Shown here piece by piece: positions 38,601 through 48,400 of a stretch of DNA of 64,000 nucleotides; within the stretch, counting starts at the first letter, position 1, and every line of letters starts with the position of its first letter. The notes under the pieces were generated by a model. The model had not been told where the DNA came from. It made no database searches and saw only the letters and a program-made list of their open reading frames with translations. This DNA comes from Streptomyces sp. V3I7. Lineage in GTDB: Bacteria; Actinomycetota; Actinomycetes; Streptomycetales; Streptomycetaceae. The position numbers were made by a program, and so were the translations under genes. The DNA is taken from the NCBI RefSeq assembly GCF_030817495.1, contig NZ_JAUSZK010000001.1:4939001-5003000 (forward strand), given 5' to 3'.

Positions 38601-40829
38601 TTACTCGTTGTAGAGCGGATACTGCCAGGCCCCGGCGGTCGATCCTTCGCTGTCGATGTCCCAGATGGCGTCGTCGATGTGCTGGCGCAGCAGGTGGGCT
38701 TCGTCGCTGTTGTCAATACGCCGGAGGATGCGAAGCCCGGTGATCCACTGGGTGAGCATTCGCAGGAAACGGTCGAGAGCCACTGCGAGGAGAACGCCTG
38801 CCAGGCCGCTTTCATCCGGGTCGGAGGGAATGCGCAGTACGTGGCCGGAGGCGCCGTCGATGACGATCTTCCCTCCCATCCAGAGACCGAGGAAGAAGAA
38901 CGGTCCGGCCTCTTCCGGCTGCTCCCCATCGGTGGGCCAGGTCTGCTCGTTCAGAAAATCTGCATCATTCGGCCAGAAGCCGATTCCTGTACCGCTGGCC
39001 GCAGGTACGCCGATGTCGATGAGTACCCGGCGAGCGGTTTCTTCGCTGAGACCAGATGGGATGTGGCTGGCCGGAGTACGTACAACAGAGGCGTCAGGGA
39101 AGAGCTTGCCGAAGTCGGAGGCAGTCGTTTCGGCTGCGTGCTTCGGCCAGGCAGGTCCAGCAGCCGTGCGATTTCCCAGAAGTGGGCCGCTTGTCAGCGG
39201 TGTTATCTCGGGAGACGATTCCGGATCGGTCGACTCCACGGCGAACAGGCCGCCAACTCCGGCTACTACGGCGATGCTGCCTGTGTCGAGGGCGAGGGGC
39301 AGGAACTCGTAGGCCTCGCCGGGGCCAGGGGTGTCGCGCTCGTGAGCGCGGAGATCCTCCAGGCTGGTGGGTCCGGGTTCCTCTGGCGAGAGCTGACCGC
39401 CCGCATGGTCGGTGTCCCAGGTCAGAACGCCCCTTTGTTCAGGGGGGAACTCCTCGCCAGGCCACGGGCCCGCCAGGAGTTCGGAGGTGGCGAGGTCCCA
39501 GATTCGGACGGTGTCGTCGCTAGCGCTGCTCGCCACGGCCGGCCGCCCCTGCCACCGGACGGCGAACAGTTCGTAGACGGGACCAGGCGTGAGGTAGCTG
39601 GGGTGGTATCCGCCGGGCGGGCACCAACGTGTCCACAGCGTCCGCCAAGGCAGCCGTACACCGGAGTTGGCGATACCCACGCACAGCTCGGTGTCCCCCC
39701 TTGCCGTGGCCATCAGATGAAGCCAGGCCGCCCACTCACCTTGGGCGCCCTGGGAACCCTGGGAGTGCGCCAGGGCACCGTTCATCTGGAGAAAGACCGC
39801 GTCTGCTGCCGGATTGCAGCCGGGGAGGGACCCGTCATAGGCGCAGTGCGCAGCATCCATGAGCGCGCGCTGAGGCAGATTGGCGAGCGCCTCTCCGTCA
39901 CTCAAAAGCTCGTCGAATTCCCCTGCTTGTACGGCGTGCATCGCCAGCCCCTGTGCGGCGTACTCGCCGACAGCCCCGGAGCGGGCCCAGCCATCGGGGT
40001 GCCGCAGTTGGGGGGCCAGTTGGCGGAGCCAGCGTGCCATGTGACGGTTGACCTGGATGGTCACCTCGTCCGGTGTATCGCGGCGCAGCGCTTCGGGCAC
40101 GGCCTCGTCGTTGAAGACGACCTGATCGGCCACGATGGTGAGCAGGTCCGGGAATCGTGCGGCAAGTCGGCGTAGGGAATCCTCGTTCGAGTCCGGGACA
40201 TCGGCAGCGCGGGCCAACTGGGTCCATACGGGAAGAGGCACCTGCCTGGGTTCCGACAGGGCCAGTGCCCGGATGTGCGGTGATGCCATGGCCGACGTGA
40301 TGTGTGCCTTGAGCCGTACGTGCGGATCGTCGTTCGCTGACTCGTCCAGCCCCAGCGTGACAACCCCGCGCCGGGGCTGTCCGTGCTCCTGTCCGTGCTC
40401 CTGTCCGTCCGGACCGGCGTCGACGACCACTCCGGCCTGCAGGAGTGCGAGCCGTCCCGCGGCGTAGTCCTGGAGGATGGCCGGGTGGGCCGACCTCCGG
40501 GTGGTGCCCGCCCGCCAGACGTTCGTCAGGAGGACGAGCTTGCCTTTGGCCAGCCGCTTGGCGGCACGGTGCCAGCCGTGGTGCGTCAGCTCGGATTCCG
40601 GCACGCCGAGGAGGGCGAGCGTACGTCGGAAGACATCGTCCGCGCCCGCACCGGCCGCATCCACGAGAACGCCGTCTGGCAAGCGCGCATGTACTTCCTG
40701 AAGTATGGCGGCGCTGCCGGACTCGCTGACGACTCGGAGCTCAGTCCCGTTGGGACGTCCCTCGTGCCACCAGCCCACCAGACGTTCGGCGAATTGAGAC
40801 GCTGAGAGGGGGGCGGTTTCGTAGAGCAA
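38601..40829 (-). CDS. NTPase-like / WD-like / SUKH-4 protein with lost Walker A
   Basis: The 742-residue protein aligns with its neighbours along its whole length. The P-loop position reads VVSESGSAAILQEV (about residues 33-46), with no GK(T/S), so it probably cannot bind ATP normally. The helical middle follows (HIRALALSEPRQVPLPVW), then VRLPWRTLWTRW, a WD-type blade (VASSASDDTVRIWDLATSEL), and a SUKH-4-like end (ARRVLIDIGVPAAS, GPFFFLGLWMGGKIVIDGASG). The assumed start is TTG 40829 with AGGAG rather far upstream; GTG 40778 is possible. I infer a regulatory or immunity role. Confidence 0.65.
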   Translation of the reverse strand: MLYETAPLSASQFAERLVGWWHEGRPNGTELRVVSESGSAAILQEVHARLPDGVLVDAAGAGADDVFRRTLALLGVPESELTHHGWHRAAKRLAKGKLVLLTNVWRAGTTRRSAHPAILQDYAAGRLALLQAGVVVDAGPDGQEHGQEHGQPRRGVVTLGLDESANDDPHVRLKAHITSAMASPHIRALALSEPRQVPLPVWTQLARAADVPDSNEDSLRRLAARFPDLLTIVADQVVFNDEAVPEALRRDTPDEVTIQVNRHMARWLRQLAPQLRHPDGWARSGAVGEYAAQGLAMHAVQAGEFDELLSDGEALANLPQRALMDAAHCAYDGSLPGCNPAADAVFLQMNGALAHSQGSQGAQGEWAAWLHLMATARGDTELCVGIANSGVRLPWRTLWTRWCPPGGYHPSYLTPGPVYELFAVRWQGRPAVASSASDDTVRIWDLATSELLAGPWPGEEFPPEQRGVLTWDTDHAGGQLSPEEPGPTSLEDLRAHERDTPGPGEAYEFLPLALDTGSIAVVAGVGGLFAVESTDPESSPEITPLTSGPLLGNRTAAGPAWPKHAAETTASDFGKLFPDASVVRTPASHIPSGLSEETARRVLIDIGVPAASGTGIGFWPNDADFLNEQTWPTDGEQPEEAGPFFFLGLWMGGKIVIDGASGHVLRIPSDPDESGLAGVLLAVALDRFLRMLTQWITGLRILRRIDNSDEAHLLRQHIDDAIWDIDSEGSTAGAWQYPLYNE

Positions 40830-40879
40830 CTCGAACTCTCAGCTCCTAGGTGGGCAGCGTCGGCGTCCATCTGCCTGCA

Positions 40880-41000
40880 TCAGGTCTCGAGGCTGGTCCG
40901 AGCGTCCTCGTAGTCGGCGTCGGAGGGATGGTACGTCCTGCGGAATTCGTCGAACAGCCGGACCATGGCGAAGAAGCGCAGCGAGGTAGGTTCCGTGCAG
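40880..41000 (-). pseudogene. C-terminal remnant of another SUKH-4 copy
   Basis: A short frame encodes EPTSLRFFAMVRLFDEFRRT followed by a short acidic tail. It matches the C-terminal part of the intact paralogue at 43.3-45.4 kb (AGSSLRKFITMVRLYYWWFA) and ends in its own stop. The rest of the gene is absent. It lies in the 235-base gap between two intact copies, so the array once contained at least one more member. Confidence 0.6.
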
Positions 41001-41064
41001 CGAGGTAGTTTCGTCACCCATAGATGACGAACTCGTCGTCGCGTCATCGAACAGCGCCCATGAG

Positions 41065-43305
41065 TCACAGGTAGGCGAGGTTGTCCGGGTCCAGGACGTG
41101 CCCCCAGTTCTGGGTCGCCGCGGCCGCCGGATCAAGGGCGGCGATCCATTCCGTGAGCTCGGTGAGCAGGTCCTCGCTGTCCAGTCCGCCTGAGGTGGTG
41201 TAGGCGAGCATGTACTCCCATTGCAGGCACACCATGGCGACGAACGAGGCGAGGGAGGAGCCGGCCAGGGGCTCGCCGGGATCTTCGTCGTCGATGGCTC
41301 CTGGCCGCGTCTGGCGCAGTACGCGACCGGTGGCGCCATCGAGCAGAAGCACGCCGCCGATCCAGGTGCCCAGGTCGTAGAACGGACCGTCACCGACGGG
41401 GGTTTCGAAGTTCCTGGCGCCTTCCCAGGTGCGTTCGACCAGCCCGGTGCCGAGCAGGTTGTGGGTGTTGAGACTGTAGAAGCCGGATACGGCGGGGGAG
41501 CCGACTTCGGTGAGGAAGCGTCGAGTCGGTTCGTGCGTCAGGCCGGAGGGCAACTGCTCTTCGGTCAGGACGGGGGACGTCTCCGCGCTGAAGATGTCAC
41601 GTACGCGGGCCCGGGTGGGGCGACAGGCTGCGGCATTGAAGGGACGCGGAGAGATCTTCCCGCGAGGGCCGACGGCCGGCAGCGCGCGCAGAGGCGGGCC
41701 GATCTCGGTGACATCGGAGCTTACGTCGACGGCGTACAAGCCACGGTCCCCACCCACTACGACGCGGTTCCCCACGCAGGCAGCGTCTTGAACCTTGGGT
41801 GCCGGCACCGTGCGCAAGACACCTGGGTCCGCGCGGAGTTGGAGCCGGAGCAGGTTCCGGGACGGTTCGGCCTGCCAGACGGGCTGCGGTGTCGGGCTGT
41901 CGGGCGATGTGCGCGCGTCGGCGACATGCTGACGGTCCGGCCCGGCGAGGGGCAGCCCGGTGTTGATGTCCCACCTCAGCTCTGCCCCGTTCGCGCTGAG
42001 GCTGGTCACTGTGGAGTCCGTGTCTGCCCGCAGTTCCTCGATGACGTCGACATGGGGGCCGCAGGTGTGCAGACGCCCGGGAGCTCGCCAGTTGGACCAG
42101 ACCGTGCGCCAGGGCAGGGGCCCTGCGGAAGCCGTCAGTGCGCGTGCACGCTCGGGATCACCCTGGCTCAGCGCCAGTAGGTGAAGGATGGACAGCCATT
42201 CGGAGTGTGAGGACGGTGCTACGCCGAGCTTGTCGAGGTAGTGCAGGTCGGCCGCGAAGGTACCCGCGGGGACGCCGTTCGGAAAGGCGACGGGCAACGC
42301 TTCCACCAGGGCGGGGTGCAGGCACTTCGCGAGCGTGTTCGGGGTGGAGAGGAGCTCTTCGTAGCGGCCCGCCATGGCGGCATGTGCGGGGAGCGCGCGG
42401 GCCAGATAATCCGTGAGCGCGTCTGCGTCACTGCAGGCGAACAGCTGGTCCACTACTGCGTTCTGGAAAGCACGGAAGTCCTCGGCGGGAATGTCGCTGC
42501 GCAGCCGGTGGGCGTCGGACGCGTAGGCCAGCCCAACGGGTAGCTCGCCGTCGCCGGAGACCGAGATCCATTCCAGCTCGACGGCCATCGTTTGAAGGTC
42601 CGAGATGCCCAATTCGGCCCCCAGGACAGAGCAGAGCGCACTCCACTCCGCAAAACTCACCCTGCGTGGCTCGGCCAGGGCCAATGCCTGCAGGGCTGTG
42701 CGATGGACGGGGGAAAGGGAGCGGACGTCCAGCCTGGTGACGTCCGGCCGATCCGGGAGTGTGAGCGGGGACCGCATCCACGGGCTGAGCGGATGGACAC
42801 CGCTGTCGACCTCCAGAACGACTCTGACGCCCGTCCTGACATACGGGCTCCCGATGCCCCGCGCGAGGAGGTCGGCGAGATGTCGTGGTTCGCAGGTGCT
42901 CCAGGTTCGACCGGCCCATTGGGTATTGGTCACGAGGACGACATGGCTCAGATTCCGGTCCCGGATCTCGTCGATGAGGAGATCGGCATCTCTGTAGTCC
43001 CCGTACGAAATGTCCAGCTCCTGCATGATCTTGCCCATGACCTCCTCGGTGGAGAGGCCAGCGGCATCGACAAGAGATGACTCCCGTCCCCTCTCAGCGA
43101 TTCTCCGGAGGACTTCGGTCTTCCCGGAGGCCGAGGGGCCGTCCAGGAGCAGGAAAGCGCTTTTTGAGGAAGGGTCGTTCACCCATGCATCAACTTCATC
43201 AGCGACATTGTTCGAGCTGGCATGGCCGGGTGTTACGCCCTGCCTTCTTTTTGTGATGCAAGGACGGAGACGTACGGAGTCATGCGCTCCCTCTCTGGAA
43301 TTCAT
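41065..43305 (-). CDS. P-loop NTPase / WD-like / SUKH-4 protein, intact Walker A
   Basis: The 746-residue protein has Walker A LLDGPSASGKTEVL (Gly61-Lys62-Thr63). The position where Walker B would be expected reads VVLVTNTQWAG, with Asn where an acidic residue is usual. A helical region with LALAEPRRVSFAEWSALCSVLG follows, then GPLPWRTVWSNW, a WD-like blade (NGAELRWDINTGLPLAGP) and a C-terminal SUKH-4-like domain (RRFLTEVGSPAVSGF, GPFYDLGTWIGGVLLLDGATG, ASFVAMVCLQWEYML). Its ATG overlaps the stop of the upstream paralogue (ATGA), so the two are one transcript. Probably a toxin-linked immunity or sensor protein; inferred. Confidence 0.7.
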   Translation of the reverse strand: MNSREGAHDSVRLRPCITKRRQGVTPGHASSNNVADEVDAWVNDPSSKSAFLLLDGPSASGKTEVLRRIAERGRESSLVDAAGLSTEEVMGKIMQELDISYGDYRDADLLIDEIRDRNLSHVVLVTNTQWAGRTWSTCEPRHLADLLARGIGSPYVRTGVRVVLEVDSGVHPLSPWMRSPLTLPDRPDVTRLDVRSLSPVHRTALQALALAEPRRVSFAEWSALCSVLGAELGISDLQTMAVELEWISVSGDGELPVGLAYASDAHRLRSDIPAEDFRAFQNAVVDQLFACSDADALTDYLARALPAHAAMAGRYEELLSTPNTLAKCLHPALVEALPVAFPNGVPAGTFAADLHYLDKLGVAPSSHSEWLSILHLLALSQGDPERARALTASAGPLPWRTVWSNWRAPGRLHTCGPHVDVIEELRADTDSTVTSLSANGAELRWDINTGLPLAGPDRQHVADARTSPDSPTPQPVWQAEPSRNLLRLQLRADPGVLRTVPAPKVQDAACVGNRVVVGGDRGLYAVDVSSDVTEIGPPLRALPAVGPRGKISPRPFNAAACRPTRARVRDIFSAETSPVLTEEQLPSGLTHEPTRRFLTEVGSPAVSGFYSLNTHNLLGTGLVERTWEGARNFETPVGDGPFYDLGTWIGGVLLLDGATGRVLRQTRPGAIDDEDPGEPLAGSSLASFVAMVCLQWEYMLAYTTSGGLDSEDLLTELTEWIAALDPAAAATQNWGHVLDPDNLAYL

Positions 43306-45437
43306 ACGCGATCAGTAAAGTTGTAGTCCTCGAATACGCGTTGCCAGCACTGGGTTGCGTAGGCGTTGGGGTCGATGCGAGCTAGCCAGGATCGCAGGTC
43401 GGCTTCAGCGTTTTCGATGGTCCAGTCGGAGGCGAACCACCAGTAGTAGAGCCGAACCATGGTGATGAATTTTCGGAGCGAACTCCCGGCCAACGGATTG
43501 CTGATTCCAGAGGTCCCGTCCTGCAGGACCTTGCCGCTGGTTGCGTCGAGAAGTAGTTGCGCTCCCTGCCAGGTTCCCAAAAGGAGCACGGATCCCTGGC
43601 CTACCGGAGAATCGGGAACGGTTCTGAGTCCTGTGGTGGCCAGGTTGACTGTTTCAAGCTCAAGAAAACCGCTTACATGAGGAAGGCCTACTTCGGCCAG
43701 GAATTTGCCTGCATCGGTATTGGAGAGGCTCGAGGGCAGAGCATCCTCGGCGACCCGCTTGAGGGCGCTTGCACCCCAGACATCCTCAAACCAGTTGGCG
43801 GAGGCTCGCCGTGCCTCCGTGGGGAAGTCGGCGGTTCCAAGTCTGGTGGTCGTACGCACTGTTGTCTTCAGGACGCCTGACTGTGTCTCCGATTCCGAGG
43901 AGTGAATGGTTATGGCGAAGACTCCGTCGGTGGAGGACATGACTGCATGGTTACCTACGCGAACGGCATCTCTTACGTACCGGGGCATGCGGGGCAGATC
44001 GACGTGACCGTCGGCTGCGCCCGCGGGTCTCCACCCGTGGAGACCTTGGTCCGCCGCAACAGATTCTGGGGCTACGGGCGCGTCATCAGGATCGGCAGCG
44101 AGTTCTCCATTGCTGAGGTGCCAGGCGTTCCTGTTGCCTCGACCGTATGTGGCAATGGCCAGGGAGCCCGAATCGGCTCGCGCGACTTGTAGTTCGCGTA
44201 CGGTTGGCCGCTTGATCACGTGTTCTGTGGTGGCGACACCGGGAGCGGTGCCATGCGCCCACAGGGTGTGCCATGGCAGGGCGGAGGTGTCGGCAGCGGC
44301 GAGGAGCCGGTCAGCCAAAGCCTTGCCTGATGGCCCTCGGCTGAGGAGGGAGTGATGCAGGAGAGCCAGCCACTCACCATGCGTGGAGGGCCACACGCCA
44401 CGTTCGGACAGGTAGTAGAGGTGGGCGGCGAGGCTTGCCGGGGGGACAGCGTGGTCATGGTAGGCAGCCTCGAATGCCTCGAACAGACTGTGGTGACCGA
44501 CCATGGCCATGGTGGATGCGTCTTCGAGTAGAGACTCGAATTCTCCGCTCGCGGCTGCATGGCCGGCCGCTGCATGCTGTACGTACCACTTGATCGCCGA
44601 TGTCCGCTCCGCAGACCGCAGTGCGGAGAGCGCCTGGCTGTGGAAGCGCTTTACCTCGTCGGGGGTTATCGTGTCACGCCACACTCGGGCGGTGCACTCG
44701 CGGCGGAAAGCCGCGTTCGGCCAGGGGAATTCACGGCTCGCCTGCGTCAGTATGTCCGGAGAGTGGGATGAGATCAGCCGCTCCAACTGTGGCACGGAGA
44801 TATCTTGTCCGAGTACGGAGCACAGTGTTGACCATACGGGCAGCGGGACGGTGCGGGATTCGGACAGTGCGAGGGCACGGAAAGCCGCTTTCTCGGCCGA
44901 GGTTGCGTCCCCAGTCGACACCTGGTCAACGTCGTGGCCGCGAAGCGTCAGCTCGCGGCCACGCAGAGATGCCATCGGGCCCGCGGTGTGCTCCACCTCG
45001 ACCAGGAGCCGCATCCGTACGCTGCGTCGGTGATTCCTGATCAGGGTCTGTACTACCTCATGTATGACACGTTCCGGCTCGCGTGTGGTGCGGATGCTGC
45101 CTGCCCATTGCGTATTCGCCAGGATTACCACCGGTCCGGTGGTAATCCTAGTCACGGCTTGTGCAAAGTTGCAGTCGTAGGAATTGGGTGCGGCTACACC
45201 AAAGGAATCAGCCAGCCTGCGAGCAACCTCCTCGCAGGACATGCCAGCGCAATCCAAGAAGATCGAATCAGGATGCCGCCCGGCGATCTCCTGGAGCAGT
45301 GCGGTCTTGCCCGCCCCTTCGTTGCCGCCGAACCACAACCAGGCGCTGCTGTCACGTGGCTTGTCGATCCACCACAGTGCGCGGTTCATTGCGAGATCAG
45401 GCGGGATTTCGGTCGGTCCTGGGACGGGTGCGCTCAT
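43302..45437 (-). CDS. P-loop NTPase / WD-like / SUKH-4 protein next to the toxin
   Basis: The 711-residue protein has Walker A WFGGNEGAGKTALLQEI (Gly43-Lys44-Thr45) and VVILANTQWAG at the next conserved position. The helical region (FRALALSESRTVPLPVWSTL), SALPWHTLWAHG, a blade-like RNAWHLSNGELAADP and the SUKH-4-like end (GKFLAEVGLPHVSGF, LLGTWQGAQLLLDATSG, SSLRKFITMVRLYYWW) follow. It starts only 14 bases after the polymorphic toxin stop on the same strand, the classical place of an immunity gene. I infer that it protects against the toxin, perhaps using nucleotide binding as a switch. Confidence 0.7.
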   Translation of the reverse strand: MSAPVPGPTEIPPDLAMNRALWWIDKPRDSSAWLWFGGNEGAGKTALLQEIAGRHPDSIFLDCAGMSCEEVARRLADSFGVAAPNSYDCNFAQAVTRITTGPVVILANTQWAGSIRTTREPERVIHEVVQTLIRNHRRSVRMRLLVEVEHTAGPMASLRGRELTLRGHDVDQVSTGDATSAEKAAFRALALSESRTVPLPVWSTLCSVLGQDISVPQLERLISSHSPDILTQASREFPWPNAAFRRECTARVWRDTITPDEVKRFHSQALSALRSAERTSAIKWYVQHAAAGHAAASGEFESLLEDASTMAMVGHHSLFEAFEAAYHDHAVPPASLAAHLYYLSERGVWPSTHGEWLALLHHSLLSRGPSGKALADRLLAAADTSALPWHTLWAHGTAPGVATTEHVIKRPTVRELQVARADSGSLAIATYGRGNRNAWHLSNGELAADPDDAPVAPESVAADQGLHGWRPAGAADGHVDLPRMPRYVRDAVRVGNHAVMSSTDGVFAITIHSSESETQSGVLKTTVRTTTRLGTADFPTEARRASANWFEDVWGASALKRVAEDALPSSLSNTDAGKFLAEVGLPHVSGFLELETVNLATTGLRTVPDSPVGQGSVLLLGTWQGAQLLLDATSGKVLQDGTSGISNPLAGSSLRKFITMVRLYYWWFASDWTIENAEADLRSWLARIDPNAYATQCWQRVFEDYNFTDRV

Positions 45438-45451
45438 ACTTCAGGTCATTT

Positions 45452-48400
45452 CTAGGGATTCGACGTGGGGGTCGGGAAAGCGTATGCCTTGAGGATGTCA
45501 GACACCCTGTTCAAGTGGTGCTGGGCGTCGGCCTCCATCGCCTGACGCGCGGTGTTTACTCCTTTTCGTTGCTGAGGGTCACTGAAGGGGGTTACTGGCT
45601 CGCCCTTTCGGTATCCAGTCCCATAACTTACCGGCATGTGCGTAGGCATGTAATGCAGGATGTACCCTGAGCAGTCCGCGTGGCCCGGGGACTCGGACGG
45701 GTGTCCACACGGTTCCCGCTCTGTGTACATGTGCACAACGTCAAGGGGCTGCTTGCCCTCGGCTGCTCGATCCTCGTTCAGGCGTTCTATCCAGCCGCCT
45801 ATGTGCGGTTCTGAGTGTGCGGGACGCGGTCCGGCGTAGTTGAACGAGGCGTCGGCCACATAGTGTGTTTCCGTAGGTGGGCCTGGGTCGATCACCTCGA
45901 CCACGGCATAGTTCCGACCGGAGAAGTCGGGCTTCATGTCGCTGGTTGCTGTCACCACTTGCTCGGCTACGGTTTTACCGTATGCCTCATCGAGGTGGTG
46001 CCGCGCTCGCTGGGTCGGTGTACTGCTATTGCTGACCGAACCGTCAACTTTCGAAAGGTCCGATTCGGAACGTTTTCCGGCAGCCCGTGACGATTGATGT
46101 TTATCAACCCCCTCGTAGTTCTTCTGCCGGAGGATGTCGCGTTTACGATGGGCCTCTCGTTCCGCGTCTTCCCGCCATTTGTAGGCCGAGTTGTCACCGT
46201 CGCGCAGATGTGGGCTGACACCCACTCCCTGATTGGTATGGAAGTCGATGCTGAGGCGTGCCAGAACAGCGACGGTAGCCAATTGCTGACCGCGTGTCAG
46301 GTCATCAAATCCGGGGAGGGCTTTCAAGTCGTCTCGGCGCCATGTGGTGCCGTTTTTGCTGCCCTCAAGCAGTTCACGCAACTGATGATTTCTGTTGTTA
46401 GCCAGGTTCTCCAGGTAGCGGTATACGGGCTCTTGGTCGATCTGGTGGATGTTGCGCTCTCGAAGATCCCGTTGCGCTTGGTCGCCCAGCATGCCGTAGT
46501 GCTGGTGATTCTTTGGTTGGCTCTCCTCGTGAGGTGAGGAGCTTTCGGGAGTGGCAGGGGCCTGCTTCCCGTCGTCGGTCTCGTCCCCGCCTTCGGTCCA
46601 GGGGTCGCTTGAACCCTCGTAGGGCTGCGTACCCGCTGGGTTCGCCGGCGCACGTCGGTCCCAGCTTGGAGTCTCGGAACGCGGATTCGTAGTGCGGGCA
46701 TCCGCAGTGCGGGGGCTGGCAGCACGGGCAGAGAGCTGCCCGTGCTCCGAGGGGGAGCCGGGTTGTAGGGGCGGGATCTTCGCTGCCCCATTCGGTTGCT
46801 CCGTCTTCTTGTTGGGGATGTGGCCCTGCCCATCGGGGCCTGTTGCTTCGTCGGGGCGCGACTGCGGGTCCGGCATACTCGCTGTTTTGGCCGGGGTCGG
46901 GCGGCGCTTTCCCGAGGAGGTCTCAGGGGAAGATGAATGCTGCCGATCAACGTCGCTATCGCCCGGAAGCAGCCGATCGCTTTCCGGGGTTTTCTGGGAG
47001 GGCTCCTGGCCATCAGGCATGCTGTGGGGGTCAGGCGGGTTGACGCCCTTGCTCTGCGGCCCGGCGATCTCGTTCTCAGACTCACCGTTCGCCGTGTTCG
47101 GGTCGACGGTCGACGGCTCGGCGAGATCGTTGTCGCCCTGCTTCGGAATGTCACCGGAGACATCGTTCTGTGAGGTCTGGTTGTTCTCCGGCTGAGCCTC
47201 GTGAGTCTGGCCCTCGAAGTTCGCGAAGTCGGCGTGGTCGACCGGGATGGGGTTGCGGTTGGCGTCGAGTGGGATGTGCCAGACGTGTTCCGCGTTGGCT
47301 ATGTGGAGCGGCTCGTGGCTGACCTCGCCACTCTGGGTGTCGATCCAGACGATCTTGCCGTCGTGGTTGACGGCGTTGAAGGCGTGGCCGCTTCCGCCCG
47401 GCCAGTCGACCTGGACGATCGCCGCGGAGCCGGGGCCGGCCTCCAGGAGGGCCGATTCGATGTTGTGGACCGTGTCGGGGTTGTCGCCGCCCGGGCCCGC
47501 GTAGGTGTGCGCGGCACCTGTCCAGCGGATCTGGTTGTCGTTGGCGTCGCGCTCCGGGGACCAGGGGTTGTACTGGCCGTGTTCGTTGAGGTCGAGCGTG
47601 CGAGGCGCCGAGACCTGTGGATTGCCGTACCAGGTCTCCAGGAAGGAACGGGAGCAGTCGGCGCAGTTGTTGCTGCGTCCGGGGACGGTGTTGCCGCCGT
47701 CGTTCTGGAGCTGCGCCCAGTGGCCGAACGGGTCGGGGAAGCGCTGGGGAGTGCCGTCGGGGTTGTGCGGCACCGCGTCTGCCAGTGCCTGCTGGTCGGT
47801 GGGGTCCGGCTCGGTCAGACCCTCCGGGTAGTGGTTCAGATCCGCACGGATGTCGTCCAGGCTGTCCTGATGCGGCTTCTGCTGGTGGGGCACACCCGGG
47901 CCGCCCTGCGGCGAGCCGGGCGCGTGCGGAGCGGCGGGCGCCGCGTGGGAGGGCGGCGGGGCGGAGGCCGCGGCCGGGGCGACGGTGACGATGGGGACCG
48001 GCGTCACCTGGGGATGCTGCTGGCGGTCGTTCGGGGTGTTCGTCCCGTCGCTGGGGTTCGGCGACGCCGCCGGTTGCCGTGGGACGTGCGGGGTGTTGGG
48101 GGCGCCGCTCGCGGGAGGGGTGCCGGGAGTGGCACCGGCGTTCGGGCGCGGCTGGTTCTGGCCCCGTGGCGTGCTGGACGTACCGGGTGTGGCCGTGGGA
48201 CCGGGCTGCGTCGTCGAGTTCGGGGTGCTGTTGCTGGGCGTCGACGGCCGGTCCGGTCCGTTGCCGGACGAGGTGGGCGGCGTGGTCCCCGGAGTGTTGG
48301 TGGACGACGGCGTCGAGGCCCTGGCAGAGGGCGCGGCAGTGGCCGGGTTCTGGTTCCGGCTCGGGGACGGGCTTCCGCTTGAGTTCGAGTTCGTGTTCGG

